From positions 67,489 through 131,488 of the forward strand of contig NZ_JACTVI010000002.1 in NCBI RefSeq assembly GCF_014495685.1: a DNA stretch of 64,000 nt, in the 5' to 3' direction. This document shows positions 52,721 through 61,340 of this stretch, piece by piece. The stretch is from Streptomyces sp. TRM68367. Its GTDB lineage: Bacteria > Actinomycetota > Actinomycetes > Streptomycetales > Streptomycetaceae. The number at the start of each line of letters is the position of its first letter. The first letter of the stretch is position 1. Below the pieces are notes generated by a model, which was given only the letters and a program-made list of their open reading frames with translations, was not told the origin of the DNA and ran no database searches. The translations under genes and the position numbers were made by a program.

Positions 52721-53358
52721 GCGGCCTTTCCGAGAGAGGCGCGCGCCGGAGTCGACGCTGCCGGGCGGGCTACCGGCTGCTGTGTGCCGGGTGCAGTGGG
52801 CGCGGGGCTGCCTGCTGCCGGGGTGCTCTTCTTCCGCTTCTTCTTGGGCCGCGGCACGCCGTAGGTGCGGTCGCGGTCGAAGACCTTGTTGGCGGCCTGC
52901 CGGAGCAGGTCTCGGGCGTGCTTGTGGCTGATCTGCAGGGCGGCGGCGAGCCGGTCGGGCCGCCAGCCGCGCACGTAGGCGTGGTCGATGACGACCTGCC
53001 GCTCGGCCTCGGTCAGATGCACGTCGCGCCCCTGGAAGAAGGCGGTCACGCGCCGGTAGTCGAGACGCTGGGGCAGTCCGTCGTGCAAGGGACGCCGCTC
53101 GGCTTCGGTGAGGCCGCCCCAGACGCCCTCCTTGAGGACGTTCTCCAGGGCGAAGTCGAGGCAGTCGCGGCGTACCGGGCACCAGCCGCACAGCTCCTTC
53201 GCCTCAGCGATGTCCTCGTGGTCCCGGGGCCCGGGGAAGAAGACGGCGTCGGCGTCCTCGACGTCCATGCCGTGGCACGCTCCGCGGGTGTGCCAGCTGG
53301 TGTCTCCAATGCCGCGCAGGCCGGTGGCCGGCGCGTCGTGGGTGGTGATGTGGCGCAA
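52717..53358 (-). CDS. WhiB-like protein with C-terminal extension
   Basis: 213 residues from TTG six bases after GGAG. WhiB signature: C28, C57, C60 and C66 (RGACHG ... LCGWCPVRRDC) for an iron-sulfur cluster, then GVWGG (78-82). Unlike typical Wbl proteins (about 80-130 aa), it carries a further 130 residues with an HTH-like segment (RLAAALQISHKHARDLLRQA) and a Lys/Pro-rich tail. Wbl proteins work with sigma factors. On a plasmid it may tie transfer or replication genes to host development or redox state. Confidence 0.8.
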   Translation of the reverse strand: MRHITTHDAPATGLRGIGDTSWHTRGACHGMDVEDADAVFFPGPRDHEDIAEAKELCGWCPVRRDCLDFALENVLKEGVWGGLTEAERRPLHDGLPQRLDYRRVTAFFQGRDVHLTEAERQVVIDHAYVRGWRPDRLAAALQISHKHARDLLRQAANKVFDRDRTYGVPRPKKKRKKSTPAAGSPAPTAPGTQQPVARPAASTPARASLGKAA

Positions 53359-53519
53359 GGCGATCTCCGATGTGCTGCCGCGTCGGCCGGCCGGGGCGGT
53401 GCTCGGCGGGCGCGGCGTCGGGTGCCGGCTGCGGCGCGCGGGCGTGCGCCGCAGCCGGGGCGGGACGGTGATGTTGGGAGGCGGTGTATCGGACGGGATG
53501 CACGCGCCGGATGCGCCGG

Positions 53520-54236
53520 TCAGGCCATGGCGGGCTGTTGAGCCTGCTCGTTCTGCTGGGCCTGCTGGGCGGCGGCGAGGTCGAGGCGGCCGGGGTGTGG
53601 AGTGGCGCGTGGGGCGGTGGTACGTACCCCGTCGTCGGGGCCGATCCGGCGGCGGCGACACGGCTCGCCGGGCTGGGCCTTGCACCACTCGCAGCGAACG
53701 CTCAGGGCGTCGGGCAGCCCCTGCGCGACGGCCATTTCGCGTGCTGCTCGGGCGGGCCGGTAGGGCGCGAGGGCGGCTCGGGCGGCGGGCGGTATGCAGG
53801 AGCCGATCTCCCGCAGCCGCGCCTCCAGCCTCGGGTCGATCCCGTCGCGACCGCTGGTGATCGCCCGGGCCTGCGCGGGCTGCGCGGTGCCGGCGGCGAC
53901 GGCGCGGCGCATGCCGACCAGCTCGGCGGTCCAGGCGGCCTGGTCGTCCGGGTCGACGGACGGCGTGGGATCGGTGTGCCGGGCCAGGCGGTCGCGCCGG
54001 TAGCTCTCCCAGGGCCGGACGACGTCCGCGGGCAGGATCTGGTACGGCGAGGTACGGATGTGCTGGCGGGTGGCGACGCGGGCGTCCCAGCCGTGCGGGG
54101 TGGCCATCGGCACGTCGCCGAGCAGCTCGTGCCACTGGGCGAGCTGGTCGCGGGCCTCGCCCTGGTCGGTGCGGATGGTGCGGGGGTCGAGTCGGCCGAT
54201 GTAGGCCAGCAGGGCGGCGGTTTCGCGGCGGTCCAC
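53520..54236 (-). CDS. hypothetical protein with C-terminal zinc motif
   Basis: 238 residues from GTG seven bases after GGAGG. Helical N-terminus (RRETAALLAYIGRLDPRTIR; WTAELVGMRRAVAAG) and a C-terminal CEWCKAQPGEPC, a short zinc-finger-like block known in actinomycete phage/plasmid proteins. It directly follows the Rep-like gene (3 bp apart) and may act with it in replication, as two-gene rep loci do in pSLA2-type plasmids; this is inference. Confidence 0.6.
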   Translation of the reverse strand: MDRRETAALLAYIGRLDPRTIRTDQGEARDQLAQWHELLGDVPMATPHGWDARVATRQHIRTSPYQILPADVVRPWESYRRDRLARHTDPTPSVDPDDQAAWTAELVGMRRAVAAGTAQPAQARAITSGRDGIDPRLEARLREIGSCIPPAARAALAPYRPARAAREMAVAQGLPDALSVRCEWCKAQPGEPCRRRRIGPDDGVRTTAPRATPHPGRLDLAAAQQAQQNEQAQQPAMA

Positions 54237-54238
54237 GG

Positions 54239-55126
54239 TCAGCCCTCCGTTCCGGTCGGCTCGTCGAGGGCGGCGAGAAGGGCGGCGGTGTGGGCCTCGG
54301 CCCGCGTCATGCCGCTCGGCGCGGCGGTGGCCTTGCCGGGCACGGCGTAGAGGTTCGGGCGGCTGGGGGCGTGCTCTCGGGCGATCCAGGAGCGCCAGTC
54401 GGCAGCCCAGGCGTCCGCCGGCCTCGGCTTGAAGTCGGCGCGGTGGGCACGCCACTTCGCGTCGGCTGCCTGCAGGCCCTGCTCGCCGAGGCGGTCGAGG
54501 TGTCCCTGCTGGCGGGCCCAGGTGTGGGTGGCGGGGTCGACCTGCCACTTGGCAGCCGAGAGGACGGCAGCACCACCACTGCTGTACCTACGGTTCAAAT
54601 CAGGTTCACTACGGTTCTGTGTGCCGGTTTCCGGTACATCGCTGTGCCGGTTTCCGGTACGTCGACGTGCCGGTTTCCGTCGGGACCTGCCGGATTCCGG
54701 TACTGCCGGTTTCCGGACCCTCGCGGGGGATTCCGGCACCTCACGGGGGCGGATTCCGCACCGCCGCAGGGCCGAGATCCGGAGCGCTGGGGTGGTCTCG
54801 GGCCCCTCCGCCGACGCCTGGCCGGCTTCCTCGTCCTCCGCGGTCTCTGCCACGGCCATGGCGGCGAGGGGGAGGCGATAGACGGTGCTGCGCTGCGGGC
54901 CGGTGAGGTCGTCGAGCTGCTCCAGCTCACCGGCGTGGACCAGGCGGTCGACTGCCTCGCGCACCGTGGAGACGGAGGCGCGCGTGCGCTTGGCCAGGCT
55001 CGACAGCGAGGCCCAGGAGACGCACTGCTCGTCGGTCACCCGGTCGGCGATCGACAGCAGGACCAGACGCGCGGTCCCCCGGCTGGAGCTGTGTTCCCAC
55101 ACCCACTCGCGGGCTTCGCTGCTCAT
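54239..55126 (-). CDS. Rep-like helix-turn-helix replication protein
   Basis: 295 residues. The N-terminal 85 residues form an HTH (VLLSIADRVTDEQCVSWASL then SLAKRTRASVSTVREAVDRL and GELEQLDD), as in phage/plasmid replication initiators. The middle (about 120-185) is low-complexity and encoded by iteron-like DNA repeats; the C-terminal part is helical with WADWR/WIAR. Rep genes of Streptomyces linear plasmids such as pSLA2 carry iterons inside the coding sequence, which this gene also does. It probably binds these iterons to start replication. Confidence 0.65.
   Translation of the reverse strand: MSSEAREWVWEHSSSRGTARLVLLSIADRVTDEQCVSWASLSSLAKRTRASVSTVREAVDRLVHAGELEQLDDLTGPQRSTVYRLPLAAMAVAETAEDEEAGQASAEGPETTPALRISALRRCGIRPREVPESPARVRKPAVPESGRSRRKPARRRTGNRHSDVPETGTQNRSEPDLNRRYSSGGAAVLSAAKWQVDPATHTWARQQGHLDRLGEQGLQAADAKWRAHRADFKPRPADAWAADWRSWIAREHAPSRPNLYAVPGKATAAPSGMTRAEAHTAALLAALDEPTGTEG
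54621..54741. repeat. iteron-like repeats inside rep, candidate replication origin
   Basis: GTGCCGGTTTCCGGTAC at 54621 and 54644 (identical), 54667 (first 13 bases), then TGCCGGATTCCGGTAC at 54688, TGCCGGTTTCCGGA at 54704 and GGATTCCGGCACCTCA near 54728. The first three are 23 bp apart, about two helical turns. The core is near-palindromic. They translate into repeated (P)ETG-like residues of the Rep protein. Confidence 0.7.
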
Positions 55127-55269
55127 CGGCCGCTCCCGATGAGCAGGCGAGGCCGGTGGCGCGCAGGGGCCGGGATGGTGTGTTCCGGCTCGGGGCGCTC
55201 AGGCGCCGAGGCGGAGGTGGCTGCCGCGCAGGCCAGGCGGAAGGGCCTTTTGCGCAGGGCAGGAGGCAT
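55123..55269 (-). CDS. small basic protein translationally coupled to rep
   Basis: 48 residues (PPALRKRPFRLACAAATSAS ...) from ATG with GGGAG upstream; its stop overlaps the rep ATG (ATGA). It could control rep translation, as leader peptides do in copy-number circuits. The sequence itself is Arg/Pro-rich and not diagnostic. Confidence 0.4.
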   Translation of the reverse strand: MPPALRKRPFRLACAAATSASAPERPEPEHTIPAPARHRPRLLIGSGR

Positions 55270-56009
55270 GCGATACTCCCCGTTGCAGTGTTGCCACGCT
55301 GACGCGCCCCTTGGAAGGACTCAGCGTGGTGATGGTGGGCAACCTCCGCCCTTGCCGGGGCGGGTGTGCCGCTTAGCGCTCGGCGTCCGTGAGTTACCGC
55401 TCTCGGGCGCCGTCGCTGTATTACGGGACCTTCTCGGTCCGGTCCGTGCTTGCTGGCTCCTCACGTCCGTTATCGCGGGCGGGCTGCCCGGGGACGACGA
55501 ACATACGCACGGACCCGTGTCAAGATCCAGACTTGGTTCTTAAACTCTGTACTGGTTGCAGAGAGTCACCGCATAGTCTGCCGACGGAGTCATCTGCGGG
55601 ACTCGGCGTGGGCCACCCTCGGGCGTCGAGGAGCACCGTTGCCGCAGTTACCCCGAACGCCGAGAGCGTGCCATTGTGTCCGAATTGGGGCGGGTGTCTG
55701 GTATTTCCCGCAGCGGAAAAGCGATGTGAATGAGGTGCTTCCACTGTCGCCTCCGCGCTTTCCGGTCGAAGATCAAAGTCTTGTGCGCCAGACGTGATGT
55801 ATGTCGCTGGGTGAATGTGGCTCGCGCCACGTCGCCCGGCATACTCCTGCCGGTAGAAACGGACAGGCCGACCTGAAACAGGCGGTGCGCGCCACATAGA
55901 AACGTGCTGGTGAGGGAGAACTTTTCATACGCGGGATCGGCTCGTCAACTGGTGTTTATGGCGGGGTAGGGTGGTTAAAGTGACGACGAAGTCCACCCAG
56001 GAAAGGATC
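55270..56009. other. gene-poor control region between rep and the XRE cassette
   Basis: 740 bp without a convincing gene. CCACGCTGA and TCAGCGTGG (about 55297-55332) form a stem just upstream of the rep leader. Lower GC than its surroundings. It should contain the rep promoter (minus) and the promoter of the XRE cassette (plus). The motif GGGGTAGGGTGGTTAA at 55963-55978 precedes the XRE start. Confidence 0.6.
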
Positions 56010-56450
56010 ATGAAAGATTCCACCGAAGGTCAGGTGAACCCCAAGGGGCTCATGGACCGCCTAAACCGATTGTTTGACACGGTGCACCCGCCCGATCGTG
56101 GCCCCTTCAGCAACGCTGAAGTGGTCGAACTGATGGAGAAGCGGGGGCTGGGCAAGCTGTCGGCCCAGTACCTGTGGCTCCTGCGGACGGGGCAGCGCGA
56201 TAACCCGACGAAGCGTCATCTTGAAGCGCTCGCAGGGTTTTTCGGTGTGGATCCCGCCTATTGGTTCGATGATGCCGTCGCCGAAAAGACCGTGCAGGAG
56301 CTTGAGTTGCTCGCACTGCTTCGCGACGCGAAGATCAAGAACGTTCTTCTTCGTCTATCAGACGTATCCGCAGATGGAAAGGATGCCGTCCTGGGGATCG
56401 TCGAGAGCGTACGAAAATCCGAGGGACTGCCGCCCTCAACTGGCGTGTAA
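56010..56450 (+). CDS. XRE-family regulator
   Basis: 146 residues from ATG 56010 (AAGGA upstream). HTH region about 30-90: FSNAEVVELMEKRGLGKLSA then YLWLLRTGQRDNPTKRHLEA and LAGFFGVDPAYWFDD, the layout of XRE regulators paired with ImmA-type proteases. The C-terminal helix likely mediates dimerization. It should bind its own upstream region and be inactivated by the product of the next gene. Confidence 0.8.
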   Translation: MKDSTEGQVNPKGLMDRLNRLFDTVHPPDRGPFSNAEVVELMEKRGLGKLSAQYLWLLRTGQRDNPTKRHLEALAGFFGVDPAYWFDDAVAEKTVQELELLALLRDAKIKNVLLRLSDVSADGKDAVLGIVESVRKSEGLPPSTGV

Positions 56451-56486
56451 ACCGGCCCTAGTTCATTAAGTGATCAAGGAAAATTA

Positions 56487-56999
56487 ATGTGGTCTGCACG
56501 TAGGTTGCGTCGGCCTGACCTCCTGGCCGAGCTGAAGGTCCCGCACGTCACCAATATCCGCGATCTTAGCGACGAGGTCTCTCGCCGCACGGGACGGGCG
56601 GTGGTCCTGGAGCCCCGGGAGCAGGCGCCTTCGGTGTGCGGGGCGTGCGCCGTGACGGAGAGTGCTGTCCACGTGTTCTACGACCCACGGACCAGCTCCC
56701 TGCACCAGGACCACATCATCGCCCACGAGTTCAGCCACCTCCTGCTCGGTCACCACGAGAACCGACCGGTGTCCGCGCTGGCCCCGGCCTTCATAACCAG
56801 CGTGGACTTGGCCACCGTGCAGATGATGCTGGGGCGCACCAAGTACGACGAGGATGAGGAGCGGGACACCGAACTCCTCGCTTCGCTGCTCCAGCACCGG
56901 ATCATCGACTGGTGGCTGCGCAGCGACGAGTCCTCCGGGGACGAGGTGCAGGACCGGGTCACGCACACGCTTCTGCGCCGGCGGGAGGCCAGGTCGTGA
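56487..56999 (+). CDS. ImmA/IrrE-type metallopeptidase
   Basis: 170 residues with HEFSHLLLGHH at 80-90, the HExxH zinc-metalloprotease motif plus the downstream GHH. In phage and ICE systems ImmA-like enzymes cleave or inactivate the paired XRE repressor on a stress signal. Cys in VCGACA could sense metal or redox state. Its stop overlaps the GTG of the membrane protein gene. Confidence 0.8.
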   Translation: MWSARRLRRPDLLAELKVPHVTNIRDLSDEVSRRTGRAVVLEPREQAPSVCGACAVTESAVHVFYDPRTSSLHQDHIIAHEFSHLLLGHHENRPVSALAPAFITSVDLATVQMMLGRTKYDEDEERDTELLASLLQHRIIDWWLRSDESSGDEVQDRVTHTLLRRREARS

Positions 57000-58204
57000 A
57001 GGACCTGCTCCATCCGATCAGCCTCGTCGTCGCCACGCTCGGCTTCCTCTGCCTCCTGCGGGACGTGCTGACCCGCCGCCGAGACCCCGCCTCCACCGCG
57101 CTGGCCGCCGTCTTCCTGCTGTCGGGACTGTCGTTCCTGTTCTCCATCACGCCGATGTGGAACTACCTCGACCGCGTGCTCGGCACCGTCAACCTCTCCG
57201 TGCCCCTCGCGCAAGGCTGCGTGGTCGCCCTCCTGGCCTGCCAGCAGGTGGTCCTCACCTACTGGGGATCCCCGCCCGAGACCGCCCGCCAGCGGACTCG
57301 CCGGTGGCTCGGGGCCGGCGTCGCGGTGATCGCAGGGCTGTTGGTGCTGTTCGCCCTGCTGACGCCCAGCGCGCCGCATCCGATCGACTTCACGCTGTAC
57401 TACGCGCACGACGACTGGTACGCCGCGTACCTCACCCTGTACGTCACGGCCTACACCATCGGCGAACTCTTCCTCGCCCGCGCCTGCTGGCGCCTGGCCC
57501 GCCGCAGCACCCGCGGGTCCGTCCGCTACGGCCTGCGCATCGTCGCCCTCGGCGCCACCGTCACCCTCGGATACAGCGCGGTCCGCATCGGCAACGTCAT
57601 CGCCGGCGCCTTTGACGCCTCCCTCGCCGGCTGGGAGGGCTTCGCCTGGACCTGCGGCGATGTCGGCGCCATGCTCACGCTCATCGGCTGGCTCGTACCC
57701 ACCATCAGCGACCAGGCCCAGAGTGTTCAGTACCGGATCAAGCAGTACCGCAGCTACTACGGCCTGCGCCCCCTGTGGCTGGTGTTCTACAGCGAAGCGC
57801 CCGAGATCGAGCTGCCAATCGACCGAGTCGACCCGGCCCAGAGGCGCCGGTTCCGCCGTATCTCGATCCGGCTCTACCGCCGAGCAGTCGAAATCCGGGA
57901 CGGCCGGTTCGTGATCCGCCAGTACCTCGATGCCGCAGTACGCGAGGCCAGTGAAGCCCAGCACCGGGCCCGAGGGCTTCACGGCCAGGAGCTGTCGGCT
58001 GCCGTCACGGCCGATCAGATCCTCGCCGGAATCGCCGCCAGGGCCGAAGGCGCCCGCCCGGCGCCCGACCAGCTCACCGAATTCGCCGACTCCGAACGCC
58101 AGACCAGCGGACCCATGGACGACATCGACGCTCTCCTCGATGTCGCTCGCCACATTCGCCGCAAACCCGCACGAGCCCCCCACCTTGAGCGAGTCTCCGA
58201 ATGA
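56996..58204 (+). CDS. MAB_1171c/DUF6545-type membrane protein
   Basis: 402 residues from GTG. Seven or so helices in the first 250 residues (SLVVATLGFLCLLRDVL, LAAVFLLSGLSFLFSITPMW, VAVIAGLLVLFALLTPSAPH, ATVTLGYSAVRIGNVIAGAF, VGAMLTLIGWLVPTI), then a cytoplasmic C-terminal domain of about 150 residues (YRSYYGLRPLWLVFYSEAPE; RLYRRAVEIRDGRFVIRQYL). This pattern is that of MAB_1171c/DUF6545 proteins that accompany XRE-ImmA pairs in Streptomyces. Its function is unknown, perhaps a transporter or sensor. Confidence 0.75.
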   Translation: MKDLLHPISLVVATLGFLCLLRDVLTRRRDPASTALAAVFLLSGLSFLFSITPMWNYLDRVLGTVNLSVPLAQGCVVALLACQQVVLTYWGSPPETARQRTRRWLGAGVAVIAGLLVLFALLTPSAPHPIDFTLYYAHDDWYAAYLTLYVTAYTIGELFLARACWRLARRSTRGSVRYGLRIVALGATVTLGYSAVRIGNVIAGAFDASLAGWEGFAWTCGDVGAMLTLIGWLVPTISDQAQSVQYRIKQYRSYYGLRPLWLVFYSEAPEIELPIDRVDPAQRRRFRRISIRLYRRAVEIRDGRFVIRQYLDAAVREASEAQHRARGLHGQELSAAVTADQILAGIAARAEGARPAPDQLTEFADSERQTSGPMDDIDALLDVARHIRRKPARAPHLERVSE

Positions 58205-59631
58205 CGACCGATCTCACCCACCAACCGGCTCACGTCCAGCTCCAGGCCCTGGACCGTCGTGAGATCTCCAGCCGCGAGCTGCTCGACCTCCACCTCGACC
58301 GGATCGACGCCAGCCACGTCAACGCCGTCATCACCCGCGACGACGAGGCGGCCCAGGCCGCCGCACAAGCGGCAGATGAACGCCGCGCCCGCAACGAGAA
58401 GAGGGGAACCCTCGACGGCCTTCCCCTCACGATCAAGGACAGTTTCGAGACGGCCGGCCTGCGCACTACCAGCGGCGCCGAGGACCTGGCGGATCACGTA
58501 CCCGCACGTGACGCCGACGCGGTCGCTCGGCTTCGCTGTCGAGGCGCCGTGATCATGGGCAAGACCAACACCCCGGCGTACTGCCAGGACCTGCACACGG
58601 ACAACAGCCTGTTCGGGCCCACGCTCAACCCGCACGACCCCAAGCACACCGCCGGCGGTTCCTCCGGCGGCCCCGCCGCCGCAGTTGCCGCCCACCTGAC
58701 CCCCGCCGACCTCGGCAGCGACCTCGCCGGTTCGCTTCGGCTTCCGGCTCACTATTGCGGCGTCTACGGCCTGCGCCCCACGCACGGACTCATCCCGGCC
58801 CGCGGCCACATCCCCCGCCCGCCGGGATGGATCACCAGCAGCGACATGGTCACCCCCGGCCCCCTGGCACGCCACCCCCGCGACCTCGACCTGCTCCTCG
58901 ACGCGCTGACGACGCCGTCACCCGCAGAGAACAGCCCCTGGCGCGTCAACCTGCCCACGGCGCGACGTGCAGTCGGCCAGCTCCGCGTGGCGGTGTGGGC
59001 CGAGGATGCTCGCTGCCCCGTCGACCGCGAAACGGCGGATGCTCTCGCCACCGTCGAGCAGGCGCTGGCCTCCGCCGGAGCGGACGTCCGCCGCACCGTG
59101 GGGCCGGTCGGCTTCGCCGACTCTCTCCGCCTCTTCGAGCAGCTCCTCCACGCCACCGCGACGGCCGCCACCGACGACGAAGCGGGCGCGGCCGAACTCG
59201 CAGCAGCGCGTGACCTGCACGAGGATGACGCGAGCCCACGGGCCACCTTCCTCCGCCACCGAACCCAGACACACCGCGCCTGGCTCCGAGCCGACGAGGA
59301 GCGCCTCCAGTTTCGAGGGGCGTGGCACCGGTTCTTCGCCGACGCCGAGCACGATGTCCTCATCACTCCCGCCGCTCCCACCGCGGCGATCGCGGCCGGC
59401 ACCCGCTCTCTCATGGTCGACGGCGTCGAGCGGAGCTTCTTCGACCAGACCGGCTGGGCCAACCTCACCAGCCACGTCGGCCTGCCCAGCCTCGTCATGC
59501 CGGTTGCGCGAAACGCGGACGGCCTCCCGATCGGCGTGCAGCTCGTGGGGCCGACTTACTCGGACCGGATCTTGCTCGCACTGGCTGAAGATCTGGCGTC
59601 GCTTCTTGGAGGGACGGCCGGGGGAATCTGA
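58201..59631 (+). CDS. amidase-signature family enzyme
   Basis: 476 residues. The Ser-cisSer-Lys triad is present: K79 in TIKDSF, S155 in GGSSGG and S178 in GSDLAGSLRLPA. Amidase-signature enzymes hydrolyse amides, for example aryl amides, peptide amides or Glu-tRNA(Gln) in GatA; without GatB/GatC genes nearby, a small-molecule amide is more likely. ATG overlaps the stop of the membrane-protein gene, completing the cassette. Confidence 0.85.
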   Translation: MTTDLTHQPAHVQLQALDRREISSRELLDLHLDRIDASHVNAVITRDDEAAQAAAQAADERRARNEKRGTLDGLPLTIKDSFETAGLRTTSGAEDLADHVPARDADAVARLRCRGAVIMGKTNTPAYCQDLHTDNSLFGPTLNPHDPKHTAGGSSGGPAAAVAAHLTPADLGSDLAGSLRLPAHYCGVYGLRPTHGLIPARGHIPRPPGWITSSDMVTPGPLARHPRDLDLLLDALTTPSPAENSPWRVNLPTARRAVGQLRVAVWAEDARCPVDRETADALATVEQALASAGADVRRTVGPVGFADSLRLFEQLLHATATAATDDEAGAAELAAARDLHEDDASPRATFLRHRTQTHRAWLRADEERLQFRGAWHRFFADAEHDVLITPAAPTAAIAAGTRSLMVDGVERSFFDQTGWANLTSHVGLPSLVMPVARNADGLPIGVQLVGPTYSDRILLALAEDLASLLGGTAGGI

Positions 59632-60024
59632 TGTCCGCTGGCTTCGCGAATGGTCTCGTCCACGCGTCGCGGTCGGAGCGGAGCCACAGACCGTGGTCGA
59701 GGACGATCGGCCTGCTTGGAGGTGCTGGACGAGTTGCGCGGGCACAGCTGACGTGACACACCAGCTGCGACGACGGGCGCTTCTCGCTCGAAGCAGGGGA
59801 GTTCGGGGTGGTTGACGCCATACCGGCCATGGAGGCGTCCACACGCGAGTTGGATCGGACCTCGGTAATTCCCCACGGCCAGGGACCGACGTCTCACCGC
59901 TTGCCGTGTACGGCCCTAGGTGTGCTGTTCGGACAGGTTAAGGCGGTCAGGGCGGGCTCCGCGGCAGCCACCGACGCGGTGACGATCCCGCCCACGCACG
60001 CGAGGGCCGCCAATACGGGCGGGG
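59632..60024. other. no gene recognised
   Basis: About 390 bp between the amidase gene and the terminator of the protease gene. Open frames are present on both strands but look like composition artefacts. No repeat or promoter could be identified with confidence. Confidence 0.5.
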
Positions 60025-60059
60025 AGGGCGAGGCGGCCAGAGAGTCCGGCCGCCTTGCC
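60025..60059 (-). terminator. hairpin terminator of the protease gene
   Basis: GGGCGAGGCGGCC (60025-60037) and GGCCGCCTTGCCC (60047-60059) form a 13-bp stem with one mismatch and a 9-base loop, 15 bp past the end of the minus-strand protease gene. Confidence 0.8.
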
Positions 60060-60073
60060 CTGGCCGGTGGGCG

Positions 60074-60826
60074 TCAGCGCGCCCAGACCACGAAGGTGAT
60101 CACAGCCTTGCCCTTGCCGAAGTCACGCACGTAGGTGTCGCCGTTGGACGAGCGCGCAACCCGCTTGCCCCAGCTCGCCTTGTCGTTACCGACCTGCGGT
60201 ACGGCTGCGGACTGGTCGACCGTGCTCGTCGAGTCGAGGTGGGCGTAGATGGTGGCCAGCTGGTCATAGTCGTGTGTGTTGGGGTGGAGGTTGCTGGGCG
60301 GCCCGTCGGGGGTGTTGGTGTAGTCCATACACGTGCCCAGGTTGGGGTTGGTCTGGGTCTCGTCCTGGTGGTTCAGACCGAAGGTGTGCCCGACCTCCTG
60401 GCACATCACCAGGGTTCTCCAGGACGGCGTGTTGTACGTCGCGGTGTTGAAGTAGGTGTCGTTGACCTTGACCGTGCCCGAGCTGATGTGAGTGCCGCCG
60501 GTCACGGATATCGAGGCGAGGCCAAGCCAGCCGTTGCTGCCGTACGTTCTGTTGCACACTTCGACCCGGCCGCTGGTGGCCCGGCAGCTGTTGTTGGACT
60601 GCCCGGCAACCACCGTGGTGTCGAGCGCCGAGGACGTGGACCAGTCGCTCGAAGCCGTGCTCAGGTAGCTCTTCCAGGAGGAGCTGAGATTGTCGCCGAG
60701 CTTGAGGGTGAAGGGGTTCGAGGTGCGAGCCCAGTGGTAGCCGCCCCATGAGTGGTTGGCCTGGGCGGAGGTGCTGAGCGTCAGCGTGGCGGCGGCCGCG
60801 GTGGTGACGGCGGCGAGCAGCTTCAT
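60074..60826 (-). CDS. secreted metalloprotease-like protein (snapalysin/metzincin type)
   Basis: 250 residues. A signal peptide (MKLLAAVTTAAAATLTLSTS, cleavage near SAQA) and a zinc-protease fold with the motif CQEVGHTFGLNHQDE: GHxxGxxH and the following Asp match metzincins (HExGHxxGxxHxxD), but the first His is replaced by Gln. A downstream CMDYTN gives the met-turn. Cys pairs (NSCRATSGRVEVC; MCQEV and TCMDY) may be disulfides. Similar Gln variants occur in Streptomyces proteins by my recollection, so reduced or altered activity is possible. Confidence 0.75.
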   Translation of the reverse strand: MKLLAAVTTAAAATLTLSTSAQANHSWGGYHWARTSNPFTLKLGDNLSSSWKSYLSTASSDWSTSSALDTTVVAGQSNNSCRATSGRVEVCNRTYGSNGWLGLASISVTGGTHISSGTVKVNDTYFNTATYNTPSWRTLVMCQEVGHTFGLNHQDETQTNPNLGTCMDYTNTPDGPPSNLHPNTHDYDQLATIYAHLDSTSTVDQSAAVPQVGNDKASWGKRVARSSNGDTYVRDFGKGKAVITFVVWAR

Positions 60827-61340
60827 GCGCACGAGGGGTCTCCTCAGTGGTCGGGGATGGAAGCCACACGCGACCCCGGATGAGCCCCTTCGTCGTCGGC
60901 ACAGCCAGGATCGCGAACTACCGTGCGGGTGTTGCGGTGGTGACTGACCGTTCGACCGGGCGGCATGCGACGTAGGCATGCCAGTGGGGCTCCAGCCGAT
61001 CAGAGGTACCAAGCGCTAAGCAGATTAGGGGAATCGACGTGCGTTTGTCATGTGCACAGCTTGAGAGATTCATCCACTACTAAGCGACCTACGCGGACGG
61101 AGGTCGAGTCGCCGCACAGGAGGATGCGTCGGATGCGAGGAAGAGCCCGATCCGATAAAGGGGTTGCGTCCTGCGGGCAGCGGTACCGCGCCCATGCGTC
61201 CGCGCCGAGAGTTGGGCTTTCTGTCTCAACTGGTCGACTGCACGGCCTCGGCGGCGTGAGAGCTTCAGTCTCAGCGCCGGAACCGGCCTTCCTGGAGGGG
61301 GCCTTGCAGTGCAAGGCTGCGCTGAGACGTGGGACACAGT

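Noticed and set aside
54621..54741. CRISPR-like array
   Set aside because: Repeats are short, imperfect and with 6-7 base gaps; they fit iterons, not CRISPR.
55520..55897. 125-residue minus-strand frame upstream of rep
   Set aside because: No RBS, composition unlike neighbours, and it occupies the expected promoter region.
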